Positions 45,963 to 54,275 of a stretch of DNA of 64,000 nt are shown here, piece by piece; position 1 is the stretch's first letter, and every line of letters begins with the position of its first letter. The translations under genes and the position numbers were made by a program. Below the pieces are notes generated by a model. That model worked only from the letters and a program-made list of their open reading frames with translations. It did no database searches and was not told the DNA's origin. Source of the stretch: an uncultured Polaribacter sp. (GTDB taxonomy: Bacteria > Bacteroidota > Bacteroidia > Flavobacteriales > Flavobacteriaceae); assembly GCA_943846595.1 (NCBI GenBank), contig OX044355.1:1724199-1788198 (forward strand). Direction: 5' to 3'.

Positions 45963-46304
45963 ATGAATCATTACGAAACTGTTTTCATTTTGAATCCCGT
46001 TTTATCTGACACTCAGATAAAGGAAACAGTACAAAAGTTTGACGACTATTTAGTTTCTAAAGGAGCTGAATTAGTATCCAAGGAAGATTGGGGCTTAAAG
46101 AAATTAGCGTATCCAATCCAAAAAAAGAAAAGTGGTTTTTATCACTTATTCGAGTATAAGGTTTCTGGTCAAGAAATTACAGCCTTTGAATTAGAATTTA
46201 GAAGAGATGATAGCGTTATGCGTTATCTTACCGTTAAATTAGACAAACATGCAGCAGCTTGGGCAACCGTAAGAAGCGAACGTGTTAAATCTGCAAAAAA
46301 ATAA
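45963..46304 (+). CDS. rpsF: 30S ribosomal protein S6
   Basis: A 113-residue S6. The opening HYETVFILNPVLSDTQIKE and KKLAYPIQKKKSGFYHLFEYK, with the RNP-like RRDDSVMRYLTVKLD, are diagnostic. It binds 16S rRNA with S18, encoded 3 bases downstream. It heads the rpsF-rpsR-rplI operon. It lacks the Glu tail that modification adds in E. coli, ending instead SAKK. Confidence 0.98.
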   Translation: MNHYETVFILNPVLSDTQIKETVQKFDDYLVSKGAELVSKEDWGLKKLAYPIQKKKSGFYHLFEYKVSGQEITAFELEFRRDDSVMRYLTVKLDKHAAAWATVRSERVKSAKK

Positions 46305-46307
46305 GAT

Positions 46308-46604
46308 ATGGCTACGATAGAACAACAAGCAAAAGGAGGTAAATCTGCTGACGTTAGATATTTAACGCCATTAGACATAGACACAAAAAAAGAAGCAAAA
46401 TACTGTAGATTTAAGAAAAAAGATATCAAGTATATCGATTATAAAGATGCAGACTTCTTAATGTATTTAGTAAACGAACAAGGTAAAATTTTACCAAGAC
46501 GTTTAACAGGAACATCATTAAAATATCAACGTAAAGTTGCGCAAGCAATTAAAAGAGCGCGTCATTTAGCGTTAATGCCTTACGTTGGAGATATGTTAAA
46601 ATAA
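46308..46604 (+). CDS. rpsR: 30S ribosomal protein S18
   Basis: A 98-residue S18. Core [59 protein letters not shown] is characteristic (shown in part). An N-terminal extension of about 30 residues ([16 protein letters not shown]) is longer than in E. coli S18, as is usual for Bacteroidota. Zinc-type Cys residues are absent apart from Cys38. It lies 3 bases after rpsF and 15 before rplI. Confidence 0.97.
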   Translation: MATIEQQAKGGKSADVRYLTPLDIDTKKEAKYCRFKKKDIKYIDYKDADFLMYLVNEQGKILPRRLTGTSLKYQRKVAQAIKRARHLALMPYVGDMLK

Positions 46605-46619
46605 TAAAGAAGTAGAGAT

Positions 46620-47066
46620 ATGGAACTGATATTAAAACAAGACGTAGAAAATTTAGGATTTAAAGATGACGTTGTAACTGTGAAAAATGGTTATGGAAGA
46701 AACTTTTTAATTCCTACAGCAAAAGCCGTTTTAGCTACTTCATCTGCAAAGAAAGTCTTAGCAGAGAATTTAAAACAAAGAGCTTTTAAAGAGGCTAAAT
46801 TAATTGAAGATGCAAACAAAGTTGCAGAAACAATTAAAGGATATGAGATTAAGATTGCATCTAAAGTAGGTTCAGGAGACAAGTTATTTGGTTCTGTGAA
46901 TAATATTGATTTAGCTGCAGCAATCGCAAAAGCAGGTACCGATTTAGATAAGAAATTTATCAAAGTAGTTGGTGGTTCTGTGAAAAGATTAGGTAAATAT
47001 GAAGCAACTGTTCGATTACACAGAGCTGTGGTTGCAGATATTTCTTTTGAAGTTGTTAAAGAGTAA
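46620..47066 (+). CDS. rplI: 50S ribosomal protein L9
   Basis: A 148-residue L9. The N-terminal rRNA-binding domain MELILKQDVENLGFKDDVV, with the motif KNGYGRNFLIPTAKAV, is followed by the long connecting helix and the C-terminal domain (KLFGSVNNIDLAAAI). It is the last gene of the operon before a GAAA-loop terminator. There is no ssb or priB between S6 and S18, as is usual in Bacteroidota. Confidence 0.98.
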   Translation: MELILKQDVENLGFKDDVVTVKNGYGRNFLIPTAKAVLATSSAKKVLAENLKQRAFKEAKLIEDANKVAETIKGYEIKIASKVGSGDKLFGSVNNIDLAAAIAKAGTDLDKKFIKVVGGSVKRLGKYEATVRLHRAVVADISFEVVKE

Positions 47067-47088
47067 TCCACAACGTTCAATAATTTAA

Positions 47089-47120
47089 AAAAAAGCTCGT
47101 TAGAAATAACGAGCTTTTTT
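47089..47120 (+). terminator. Rho-independent terminator of the rpsF operon
   Basis: A stem AAGCTCGTTA/TAACGAGCTT with a GAAA tetraloop (47093-47112 core) is flanked by an A run and six T. It lies 25 bases after rplI. Confidence 0.93.
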
Positions 47121-47209
47121 ATTTTTAAATGTAATTCCATTACAATATATGAAACTATTTTGGATGCTTGGGAGAACAAAGACAAATAGCGATTTTTAAA
47201 ATTACCAAA

Positions 47210-47677
47210 ATGAAGTACAGACAATTAACCAAAGAACAATTTAAATCCTTACACGTTGAGTTTTCGCGCTTTTTAGCTTCCCAAAGCATTGATGCAAAAG
47301 AATGGATTCAAATAAAAGAAGAAAAGCCAAAGGTAGCAGTAGATGAAATGAATGTTTTTTCAGATGTTGTTTGGGATGATGTACTAACAAAGACTCAGTA
47401 TTTAGAGCATTTTTCAGAAACAACTGTAAACCTTTTTAAATGCGAAGCAGAGGAGATACATAGAATAGTAATCAAAATAAATTGGGATATTAACTTACTA
47501 GAGCAAAAAGGGTTTGAATGGTTGATGCAAAATCCAATGGATACTTCTGTCGATATCTTCAAAGGATCTAAACCTTATAAAGAGGAAAGAAACACCGAAC
47601 TATTTGACCTCATTGAAAAAGGGAGCAACATCTCTAAGGGTGATATTTTTGATTATTTTAATCAATTAGTTTCCTAA
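47210..47677 (+). CDS. Conserved flavobacterial hypothetical protein (DUF6495-like)
   Basis: A 155-residue acidic cytoplasmic protein with no signal or membrane segment. It begins MKYRQLTKEQFKSLHVEFSR and has a Trp-rich central part (NVFSDVVWDDVLTKTQYLEHF, INWDINLL). I believe it belongs to the family called DUF6495, which occurs beside rplI in flavobacteria, but that is recollection. The ATG at 47210 is chosen because the residues before it (from 47168) run back toward the operon terminator and have no coding look. Function unknown. Confidence 0.75.
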   Translation: MKYRQLTKEQFKSLHVEFSRFLASQSIDAKEWIQIKEEKPKVAVDEMNVFSDVVWDDVLTKTQYLEHFSETTVNLFKCEAEEIHRIVIKINWDINLLEQKGFEWLMQNPMDTSVDIFKGSKPYKEERNTELFDLIEKGSNISKGDIFDYFNQLVS

Positions 47678-47822
47678 AAATAATTTTTCCTCCACTTATC
47701 TAAACATACGTTTATATTAACGTACTAGAGAATCCATTTATCGATTTATTTTTCTGCTTACACATCAAAAGATGCATTTTTGTAATAGAAATAGATTTTA
47801 TCCATATAAATAATTAAACTAA

Positions 47823-48169
47823 AAACATACTATTATCAACGCAAGATTAGCCATAGCCGAAAACGCAAGATTAACCAACCTCTTTTTTGATGATGTTAAA
47901 AACTATGCTTCAAAAAAAGGGAAAACATTACTAGAATCATTGCATATTTTGTGCGTCTTAAAAATGAATTGGTGCACCAATGACAATGAAAAGGCATCTC
48001 TGAATATAAGAGCTAAGAAAATTGAGAAAATGATTAAAGATGCTTGGACTGAATCACTCTAAAATCTTCAGAATTTGTTCAAGATTTAAACTTTAAATAT
48101 CTGAAGAACAGGATGAAAAAAAACCAAACACATCCACATGGCGCGAATATACCTTTTTATGCTATTTGA
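47823..48169 (+). pseudogene. Decayed ORF of unknown family (no start, frameshifted)
   Basis: An open frame without ATG runs 47823-48062 and reads as ordinary protein: NARLTNLFFDDVKNYASKKG, then LLESLHILCVLKMNWCTNDN and KKIEKMIKDAWTESL. One base short of keeping frame at 48060-48062, the coding sense continues from 48062 as KSSEFVQDLNFKYLKNRMKK to a stop at 48167-48169 (IPFYAI). The joined product would be about 115 residues. I do not recognise the family. It lacks a start codon and has a frameshift, so I treat it as a gene relic. It sits in the 556-base gap between the rplI operon and thiE. Confidence 0.5.
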
Positions 48170-48233
48170 GGTCTCTAATAATGGTGTTTTTTGAAGAAAA
48201 CTTTTAAGTTACTCGATAAGAGATTTCCAGATT

Positions 48234-48872
48234 TTACTCAAAGGTATGACGTAATTCGTCTGTGGAAGAAGCACTAAGCAGTTGATTGAAGGTTTTAATA
48301 CAATCAAAACTCTTTGTAATTTCTTCTGAAACTCCAATACCAGAAATTCCTGTTGCTAAAATACTCTTTACGTCTTCTGTTTTGATCCCTCCAAAACCGA
48401 TGATGGGAGTTGCTGTATTTAAAGCCTCCATGATGGCTGAATATCCATGGATCCCTAAAGTGGGAGCATTTTCTTTTTTGACACTTCTAAATGGACCTAA
48501 ATTGATGTAGTCAACTTCTTCTGCTAACAATGTTTCACAATCTTGTAGGGAATTTGCAGTACCTCCAATCATCTGCCAAGTGTATAAGTGGATTCTAGCT
48601 ATCGTTGCAGATGTATCTGATCTTTCTAGATGAACACCATCTGCTTTCACCGTTTTTGCAACTTTGTAATGCGTATTAATGATCAATCTGGTTTGAAAAT
48701 GAGCAGTGATATCTCTTGCTGCTTTTGCAATTTTTAAAATGGTTTTTTCTGAAGTTTGTTTCAAACACAATTGCACTAATTCAACTCCAGAGGTACAGGC
48801 ATTTTGAATGTTTTCAAGGTGCTCTTCTGGAGTATTTCCTTCTGAAATATAATGTAATTTTGGAATGGTCAT
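48234..48872 (-). CDS. thiE: Thiamine phosphate synthase (ThiE/TenI family)
   Basis: A 212-residue TIM-barrel protein. Family features are QLCLKQ near residue 36, GVHLERSDT (about 75-83), IGGTANSLQDC, DYINLGPFRSVKKENAPTLG (about 122-141) holding the phosphate/pyrimidine loop, and PIIGFGGIKTEDVKSILATGISGIGVSEEI. Substitutions such as RSDT for the more usual QEDL leave the exact reaction less certain, and it might be a TenI-like paralogue. There are no other thiamine genes and no visible TPP riboswitch, so it is a stand-alone copy. Confidence 0.8.
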   Translation of the reverse strand: MTIPKLHYISEGNTPEEHLENIQNACTSGVELVQLCLKQTSEKTILKIAKAARDITAHFQTRLIINTHYKVAKTVKADGVHLERSDTSATIARIHLYTWQMIGGTANSLQDCETLLAEEVDYINLGPFRSVKKENAPTLGIHGYSAIMEALNTATPIIGFGGIKTEDVKSILATGISGIGVSEEITKSFDCIKTFNQLLSASSTDELRHTFE

Positions 48873-48919
48873 AAAGTTGAATAAAGGAATTTAGTATGAT
48901 TCTATACTTTCGTAGCTTA

Positions 48920-49531
48920 TTATATCGCAACTGTTTTATAAGGGTACATAAAATAAGCCTCAAAACGCTTTAAGGTTGGATGCATTTTTTCGGCATACAT
49001 TACAAACTGACATTTTTGAATGCTTTGTGTAACAGCTATTAAATCTGCAGAAGATGATTTCTGAACTAAAAAATCAGCATCATCAATACTAAATAGTTTT
49101 ACTTGAGTAGTATTTAATCCTTCTGCTAGAATTAATTTATTAATCGTTTTAGGTGAGGAAACAAGGATATCGACTCCTTCAAAAATTTCTGACTTTAGCA
49201 AGTCTATATGCGCCCTTTCATCACCAAAATAAACTCGTAAAGAAGTGGGTCTTGTGTATTTTATAAAGAGCGCATACAGTTGTTGTGCTTTTTCATTGTT
49301 TTCTACGATTACAATTGCTCTTGGCGCCGTCCCAGTTTCTTCACACTTCAATTTTTGCATCGTTGTTAAAATCAATGCAATAGTTTTTCCACTTCCTGCT
49401 GGAGCTATACAAAAAATATTGGCGCCACTTTTTATAGCAGGGATGCTTGCTTTTTGAAAAGGGGTTGGAATCTTAATCTCTTGATTTTCTATGAATTCTT
49501 TGATCGTTGGATGTAATTTTTTAAAGGGCAT
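48920..49531 (-). CDS. Standalone DEAD-box helicase RecA1 domain
   Basis: A 203-residue protein that matches only the first half of a DEAD-box helicase. The Q-motif-like KIPTPFQKASIPAI, Walker A APAGSGKTIALIL (about 39-51), motif Ib-like LVSSPKTINKL, and motif II IDDADFL in place of DEAD are present. It then ends after the SAT-like position (VMYAEKMHPTLKRF) with no C-terminal RecA domain (no ARGxD or HRxGR motif). The start at ATG 49531 is supported by the candidate -7 element at 49569-49576, which lies inside the longer frame. The gene is not obviously broken. Confidence 0.8.
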   Translation of the reverse strand: MPFKKLHPTIKEFIENQEIKIPTPFQKASIPAIKSGANIFCIAPAGSGKTIALILTTMQKLKCEETGTAPRAIVIVENNEKAQQLYALFIKYTRPTSLRVYFGDERAHIDLLKSEIFEGVDILVSSPKTINKLILAEGLNTTQVKLFSIDDADFLVQKSSSADLIAVTQSIQKCQFVMYAEKMHPTLKRFEAYFMYPYKTVAI

Positions 49532-49896
49532 AGGAATTATAAACAGTTTGTTATTTGTAATAGCACTGCAAATGTACAACTTAATTGATCTAGTTATTTC
49601 GTCAAGTTTTCATTTTTATGAAGCATTTAATTTCTGAATTATAAATCTATATCAATCGAATGCCAAGTTCTGAATACCGCAATGAAATACTACAGTTTCT
49701 GGGATATTTTACATAATATAGAATTATAGCTATCTAATTGTAAAAACCCTTAAAATATAAAATGAGATATTTGTACTATAATTTATATTATGTTAAATTG
49801 TAATTCTCAACAGACAATATGCTTATTCGGAATCACAAAAAGTGATTCCAAGACCCCCTCTTTAAATTTATTCTATAAATTAGCAAATAAAAAACA
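49532..49896. other. Intergenic region between divergent genes
   Basis: 365 bases of AT-rich sequence without an ORF. On the minus strand TACATTTG (CAAATGTA at 49569-49576) is a likely -7 element for the DEAD gene. I see no repeats, and no clear promoter for the pseudouridine synthase on the plus strand. Confidence 0.5.
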
Positions 49897-50601
49897 ATGG
49901 AGTTAGAAATTATTTATAAGGATGATTATTGTATTTGTGTAAACAAACCCAACAACCTCATTGTGCATCACTCTTATCATTCTAGAAATATATCGGACGA
50001 AAAATCTTTATTACAATTATTAGAAACACAATTTGGTAAAAAATATCACCCTATACATCGATTAGATCGAAAAACATCTGGAAGTATATTGCTAACAAAC
50101 AATACAGAAAATGTTTCAAAATTTCAAGCACTTTTTACGAACAAAGAAATACAAAAAATCTATTACGGAATTGTTCGTGGCCATGCCCCTAAAACAAAAG
50201 TAATTGATTCACCCGTAAAAGGAAAAGATGGAAAATTGTATAAAGAAGCGTTAACACATCTAAAAACCCTTGCCACAATTACGCTAAATATTCCCGTAAA
50301 GCCCTATGATTCCTCTCGCTATAGTTTAGTGGAAATGGAGCCCAAAACTGGGAGAATGCATCAATTGAGAGCACATACACTCAAAATCAGCCATCCTTTA
50401 ATAGGTGATGCAAAATACGGAGATAAAAATCACGACCTCATGTTTGAAACGAACTTTGGTTGGAACAATCTCTTCTTACACGCAGGTCGTTTAAGCTTTA
50501 AGCATCCCTTTACAGGTAAAGAACTAAACTTAAAAAGCGAATTCCCAGATAATTGGAATTCGCTTTTTAAAGAATTTGATTGGAAAAATCCAATCTTGTA
50601 A
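49897..50601 (+). CDS. RluA-family RNA pseudouridine synthase
   Basis: A 234-residue pseudouridine synthase. The catalytic Asp lies in HPIHRLDRKTSGSILL (about residues 47-62, motif II HRLDRxTSG), and the motif III region is ETKTGRMHQLRAHTLKISHPLIGD. There is no S4 domain. The short length and N-terminal LEIIYKDDYCICVNKP match TruC/RluA-like single-domain enzymes, so tRNA (U65) or rRNA is the likely target. It converges on the MDR gene, with stops 2 bases apart. Confidence 0.9.
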   Translation: MELEIIYKDDYCICVNKPNNLIVHHSYHSRNISDEKSLLQLLETQFGKKYHPIHRLDRKTSGSILLTNNTENVSKFQALFTNKEIQKIYYGIVRGHAPKTKVIDSPVKGKDGKLYKEALTHLKTLATITLNIPVKPYDSSRYSLVEMEPKTGRMHQLRAHTLKISHPLIGDAKYGDKNHDLMFETNFGWNNLFLHAGRLSFKHPFTGKELNLKSEFPDNWNSLFKEFDWKNPIL

Positions 50602-50602
50602 A

Positions 50603-51613
50603 TTAGTATTCTTCAATTACTTTCAGTACTAATTTACCGTTTTTATCACCAGAAAATAGTCTTTCATAGGTTTCTTTAAAATTTTCAATGCCTTCATAAA
50701 TATCCTCACGCGATTTTAGTTTCCCTTCTTTCATCCAAGTTCCCATTTCTTTTGCTGCAACGGCAAAGTCTTTGGTATAATCCATTACAACCATTCCTTG
50801 CATCGAAGAGCGCGTAACTAAGAGCGATAAATAATTACTAGGTCCATCAATTTTATGTTTTTTATTGTATTGTGAAATTGCTCCACAAATAACAACGCGT
50901 GCATGCATCCTAAGTTTGCTTAATGCAGCGTCTAAAATAAGACCACCAACATTATCAAAATAAACATCGATGCCTTTCGGACACTTTCTCTTCAATGCAG
51001 TATAAATATTTTCTGATTTGTAATCAATAGCCTCGTCAAAACCCAACTCGTTTTTTAGATAATCACATTTTTCTTGTCCACCCGCAATCCCTATTACAGT
51101 ACATCCTTTAATCTTTGCTATTTGTCCAACAATACTTCCCACAGCACCTGCAGCTCCTGAAACCAATACAATATCTCCTTCTTTGATTTTACCTACTTGA
51201 GTAATTCCAAAATAAGCAGTCATTCCTGGCATCCCTAGTGTCCCCAAATACATAGGCATTGGTGCCAAACGCTCATCCACTTTATACCAACCATCGCCGT
51301 TTCCAATGGCATATTGCTGTACACCTCCCCAACTGGTTACACAATCTCCAATTTCAAATTTAAGATTGTTATTGGTATCAATTACTTTACCAATGGAGCC
51401 TGCACGCATTACATCACCTAAAGCTACAGGTTGTATATAAGATTTGGTATCATTCATCCAGCCACGCATTGCAGGATCTAACGAAATATAATGCTGTTGC
51501 ACTAAAATTTCACCCTCCTGTAATTCAGGAACTTCATTCTCTTGAAATTCCCAAGTAGTATCATCAGGTGCCCCTTTTGGTCGATTCTTTAATATAAATT
51601 GCTTGTTATTCAT
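50603..51613 (-). CDS. MDR-family NADP-dependent oxidoreductase (prostaglandin reductase/CurA-like)
   Basis: A 336-residue zinc-free medium-chain dehydrogenase. The N-terminal ENEVPELQEGEILVQQHYISLDPAMRGWM and the NADP-binding loop VLVSGAAGAVGSIVGQIAKIKG (about residues 148-169) are typical of the leukotriene B4 12-hydroxydehydrogenase/CurA type, which reduces C=C bonds of enones and enals. The YFDNVGG motif is present. It follows the E1 gene by 34 bases, so co-transcription is likely. A link to 2-oxoacid metabolism is not known. Confidence 0.92.
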   Translation of the reverse strand: MNNKQFILKNRPKGAPDDTTWEFQENEVPELQEGEILVQQHYISLDPAMRGWMNDTKSYIQPVALGDVMRAGSIGKVIDTNNNLKFEIGDCVTSWGGVQQYAIGNGDGWYKVDERLAPMPMYLGTLGMPGMTAYFGITQVGKIKEGDIVLVSGAAGAVGSIVGQIAKIKGCTVIGIAGGQEKCDYLKNELGFDEAIDYKSENIYTALKRKCPKGIDVYFDNVGGLILDAALSKLRMHARVVICGAISQYNKKHKIDGPSNYLSLLVTRSSMQGMVVMDYTKDFAVAAKEMGTWMKEGKLKSREDIYEGIENFKETYERLFSGDKNGKLVLKVIEEY

Positions 51614-51647
51614 TGCTTATAATTTGTGCTTAAATATATACTTTTTT

Positions 51648-53636
51648 TTAATAATTTAAGAGTGCTTTTAATTCATTTTCAAAACTATTTTTTGCTAAGT
51701 ATTGATTTTCTAAATCTCCTTGAAATGGAATTGGGGTTTCTAAACTCCCGACTCGTTTCACTGGAGCATCGAGATAATGAAAACAATTCTCAGTAATTAA
51801 AGCAGAAATGTCACTGGCAACACCTCCAAAAAGAGAATCTTCCTGTAAAATTATGGCTTTTCCAGTTTTTTGAACAGAACGATATATTGTTTCAACATCT
51901 AGAGGTTGCAATGTTCTTAAATCAATTAAATCTGCTGAAATTAAAGGATTTTTCGCGAGCGTTTCCAAAGCCCAATGTACTCCTGCACCATAGGTAATAA
52001 TTGAAATATTCTTTCCGGTTTTCAATTGATTTGCTTTCCCCATCTCAATGGTGAAATGATTTTCACTTACTTCCTGATATACGGAACGATATAATGCTTT
52101 GTGCTCAAAAAACAAAACAGGATTTGGATCGTCAATGGCAGCAGCTAATAATCCTTTTGCATCTTGTGGAAAGGCAGGGTACACCACTTTTAGTCCAGGG
52201 GTCTTTGTAAACCAAGCTTCGTTTGTTTGGCTGTGAAATGGTCCCGCTCCTACTCCTGCTCCACATGGCATTCTAACAACTATTGCTGCTTTTTCTCCCC
52301 AGCGATAATGCGACTTTGCCAATAAATTGACAATAGGATTAAAACCAGAAGAAACAAAATCAGCAAATTGCATTTCCATAACAGCTTTCATTCCATTAAT
52401 GGATAAACCGTATGCAGCTGCTACAATTGCAGATTCGCAAATAGGGGTATTCCGGACTCGTTTTTTGCCAAATTGTGCTACAAATCCATCTGTAACTTTA
52501 AAAACGCCTCCATATTCTGCAACATCTTGACCCATAATCACCAAATCATCATATTTCTCCATTGACTGGCGTAGTCCTTCAGAAATTGCATCTACAAATC
52601 GAATCTTTTTCTTTTTACCAGAAGGTACAATGTCTTTGTAGTTAGATGTTTTATAAACGTCAAGTAATTCAGTTGCTAAATTGGGAATAATTTTACTTTC
52701 TTCAAAGGCAACCTCTAAATGAGTATCTATTTCTTCTTTTATTTCCAAAGTATACCTCTCGATAATTTCATTCGTTAAAACAGCGATTTTCAGCAAGTAT
52801 TGCTCAAAATTTGAAATTGGATTTTTAGTTTCCCATAGTTCCAATAATTCTTGTGGAACGTATTTGGTGCCACTAGCTTCTTCATGTCCACGAAGACGAA
52901 ATGTTATAAATTCGATTAAAACGGGTCTGGGGTTTTCTCGAACACTTTCGGCAATTTCAGAAACTTTTTGGTAGACTTCTAAAATGTTATTTCCTTCGAT
53001 ACTATGACTTTCCATACCATAACCTTCTCCTTTATCTGCAAGGCTTTTACAGTTAAACTGTTCTGAAATAGGTGTAGAAAGTCCATACCCATTATTTTCA
53101 ATACAGAATAAGACGGGTAAACTCCATACAGAAGCCACATTTAAAGCCTCATGAAAATCACCTTCGCTTGTACCTCCATCTCCGGTAAAGACAGCACAAA
53201 CTTCTTTGATTCCTTTTATTTTATTAGCCAATGCAATACCATCTGCTACTCCAAATTGAGGACCTAAATGAGAAATCATTCCAACAATCTTATAGGCTTG
53301 TGTGCCAAAATGAAAACTGCGATCTCTTCCTTTGGTAAAACCATTCATTTTTCCCTGCCACTGTGAGAAAAGTCGGGAAAGTGGTATTTCTCTTGTCGTA
53401 AAGACGCCTAAGTTTCGGTGCATTGGCAAAATATACTCGTCCTTTTTTAATGCCATAGTCACACCCACAGAAATTGCCTCTTGACCAATACCAGAAAACC
53501 ATTTTGAAATTTTTCCTTGGCGCAGTAAAATCAACATTTTTTCCTCGATCAAACGAGGCTTTAACATATTTCGATAGAGCTTAAGCAAAGTTTCTTGTGA
53601 TAAGAGGTGTTGCTTATAGTCAATAGGTTGAGACAT
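51648..53636 (-). CDS. 2-oxoacid dehydrogenase E1 component, alpha/beta fusion (branched-chain type)
   Basis: A 662-residue fusion of E1 alpha (about 1-335) and E1 beta (about 340-662). The TPP motif is FTGDGGTSEGDFHEALNVAS (about residues 156-175) with ENNGYGLST after it. The alpha-loop region and the beta-subunit sequence VIMGQDVAEYGGVFKVTDGF (about 370-389) follow, then EDSLFGGVASDI. Fused E1 subunits of this type occur in Bacteroidota and are usually annotated as 2-oxoisovalerate/branched-chain E1. E2 and E3 are not in the window. The upstream Lrp gene on the same strand may regulate it. The start is 9 bases after a 14-bp palindrome. Confidence 0.93.
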   Translation of the reverse strand: MSQPIDYKQHLLSQETLLKLYRNMLKPRLIEEKMLILLRQGKISKWFSGIGQEAISVGVTMALKKDEYILPMHRNLGVFTTREIPLSRLFSQWQGKMNGFTKGRDRSFHFGTQAYKIVGMISHLGPQFGVADGIALANKIKGIKEVCAVFTGDGGTSEGDFHEALNVASVWSLPVLFCIENNGYGLSTPISEQFNCKSLADKGEGYGMESHSIEGNNILEVYQKVSEIAESVRENPRPVLIEFITFRLRGHEEASGTKYVPQELLELWETKNPISNFEQYLLKIAVLTNEIIERYTLEIKEEIDTHLEVAFEESKIIPNLATELLDVYKTSNYKDIVPSGKKKKIRFVDAISEGLRQSMEKYDDLVIMGQDVAEYGGVFKVTDGFVAQFGKKRVRNTPICESAIVAAAYGLSINGMKAVMEMQFADFVSSGFNPIVNLLAKSHYRWGEKAAIVVRMPCGAGVGAGPFHSQTNEAWFTKTPGLKVVYPAFPQDAKGLLAAAIDDPNPVLFFEHKALYRSVYQEVSENHFTIEMGKANQLKTGKNISIITYGAGVHWALETLAKNPLISADLIDLRTLQPLDVETIYRSVQKTGKAIILQEDSLFGGVASDISALITENCFHYLDAPVKRVGSLETPIPFQGDLENQYLAKNSFENELKALLNY

Positions 53637-53644
53637 ATTTCAAA

Positions 53645-53661
53645 GTTTGTATACAAACATA
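53645..53661 (-). promoter_or_regulatory. Promoter and palindromic operator of the E1 gene
   Basis: GTTTGTATACAAAC (53645-53658) is a perfect 14-bp palindrome. On the minus strand TATGTTTG (53654-53661) matches the -7 consensus and overlaps it, so a protein bound at the palindrome would cover the start of transcription and block it. The binding protein is not identified, though the Lrp gene next door is a candidate. Confidence 0.55.
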
Positions 53662-53688
53662 AAAAATCCCCATCAAAAGATGAGGATT
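53659..53688 (-). terminator. Rho-independent terminator of the Lrp gene
   Basis: Read on the minus strand, AATCCTCATC and GATGGGGATT form a 10-bp stem (one G-U) with a TTTT loop, followed by a T run (A at 53661-53666 on the plus strand). It lies 24 bases after the Lrp stop and separates it from the E1 gene. Confidence 0.8.
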
Positions 53689-53711
53689 TAATAAAAAATA
53701 TGTTTATTTTT

Positions 53712-54191
53712 TTACATTTCTTTAAAAATTGCGTGCATCATTCTTTTTTTGTCATTGATACTTTCTTCCAATGCAATCATGGTTTCTGTTCTATTTACTC
53801 CTGGAATTTCATCGATCGCATAAATGATATCCTTCGCATCGGTGGTCCCCTTCGCTCTTACTTTACAAAATATATTGTACATACCCGCAACAACATAAGC
53901 AACTGTTACATTTGGAATTTTACGTAAATTTTCAATTACATTTTGTGTCATCGAAGTTTTATCTAAAAAGATCCCTACATGGGCTATAAAAGAATAACCC
54001 ATTTTTTCGTAATTAAGTGTTAGTGTAGAACCCTGAATGATTCCTTCATCTTCCATCTTTTTAACACGCACGTGAATTGTTCCTGCGGATACTAAAAGCT
54101 TTTTAGCAATGTCTGTAAATGGAGTCCTTGCGTTTTCAATTAAAATGTCTAAAATTTGATGATCAATTTCATCTAACATGTATTTTTTCAT
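53712..54191 (-). CDS. Lrp/AsnC-family transcriptional regulator
   Basis: A 159-residue regulator. The N-terminal winged helix (about 5-60) contains LDEIDHQILDILIENARTPFTDIAKKLLVSAGTIHVRVKKME. The C-terminal RAM domain (about 65-155) has YSFIAHVGIFLD and TVAYVVAGMYNIFCKVRAKG, with TETMIALEESI. The start at ATG 54191 (MKKYMLDE) fits the family, and an earlier ATG (54218) lies inside the promoter. It forms octamers that sense amino acids. The 2-oxoacid E1 gene is downstream on the same strand, so branched-chain amino acid breakdown is the likely regulon, as with BkdR in Pseudomonas. Confidence 0.9.
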   Translation of the reverse strand: MKKYMLDEIDHQILDILIENARTPFTDIAKKLLVSAGTIHVRVKKMEDEGIIQGSTLTLNYEKMGYSFIAHVGIFLDKTSMTQNVIENLRKIPNVTVAYVVAGMYNIFCKVRAKGTTDAKDIIYAIDEIPGVNRTETMIALEESINDKKRMMHAIFKEM

Positions 54192-54217
54192 AATTACGTA
54201 TAATTCACTTATAAACA

Positions 54218-54260
54218 CAAAAATATGAATTTAATTTACAAAAATCATCAAAATGATGAT
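54218..54260 (-). promoter_or_regulatory. Promoter and inverted repeat upstream of the Lrp gene
   Basis: On the minus strand TATTTTTG (54218-54225) is a -7 match and TTTG at 54249-54252 is 23 bases away. An inverted repeat ATCATC/GATGAT with a 5-base spacer (54244-54260) covers the -33 region, a place where autorepression is common for Lrp proteins. Confidence 0.5.
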
Positions 54261-54275
54261 AAATATTTAAATAAA

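Noticed and set aside
48234..48900. TPP riboswitch before thiE
   Set aside because: The leader between thiE and the DEAD gene is under 50 bases and lacks the CUGAGA-type core.
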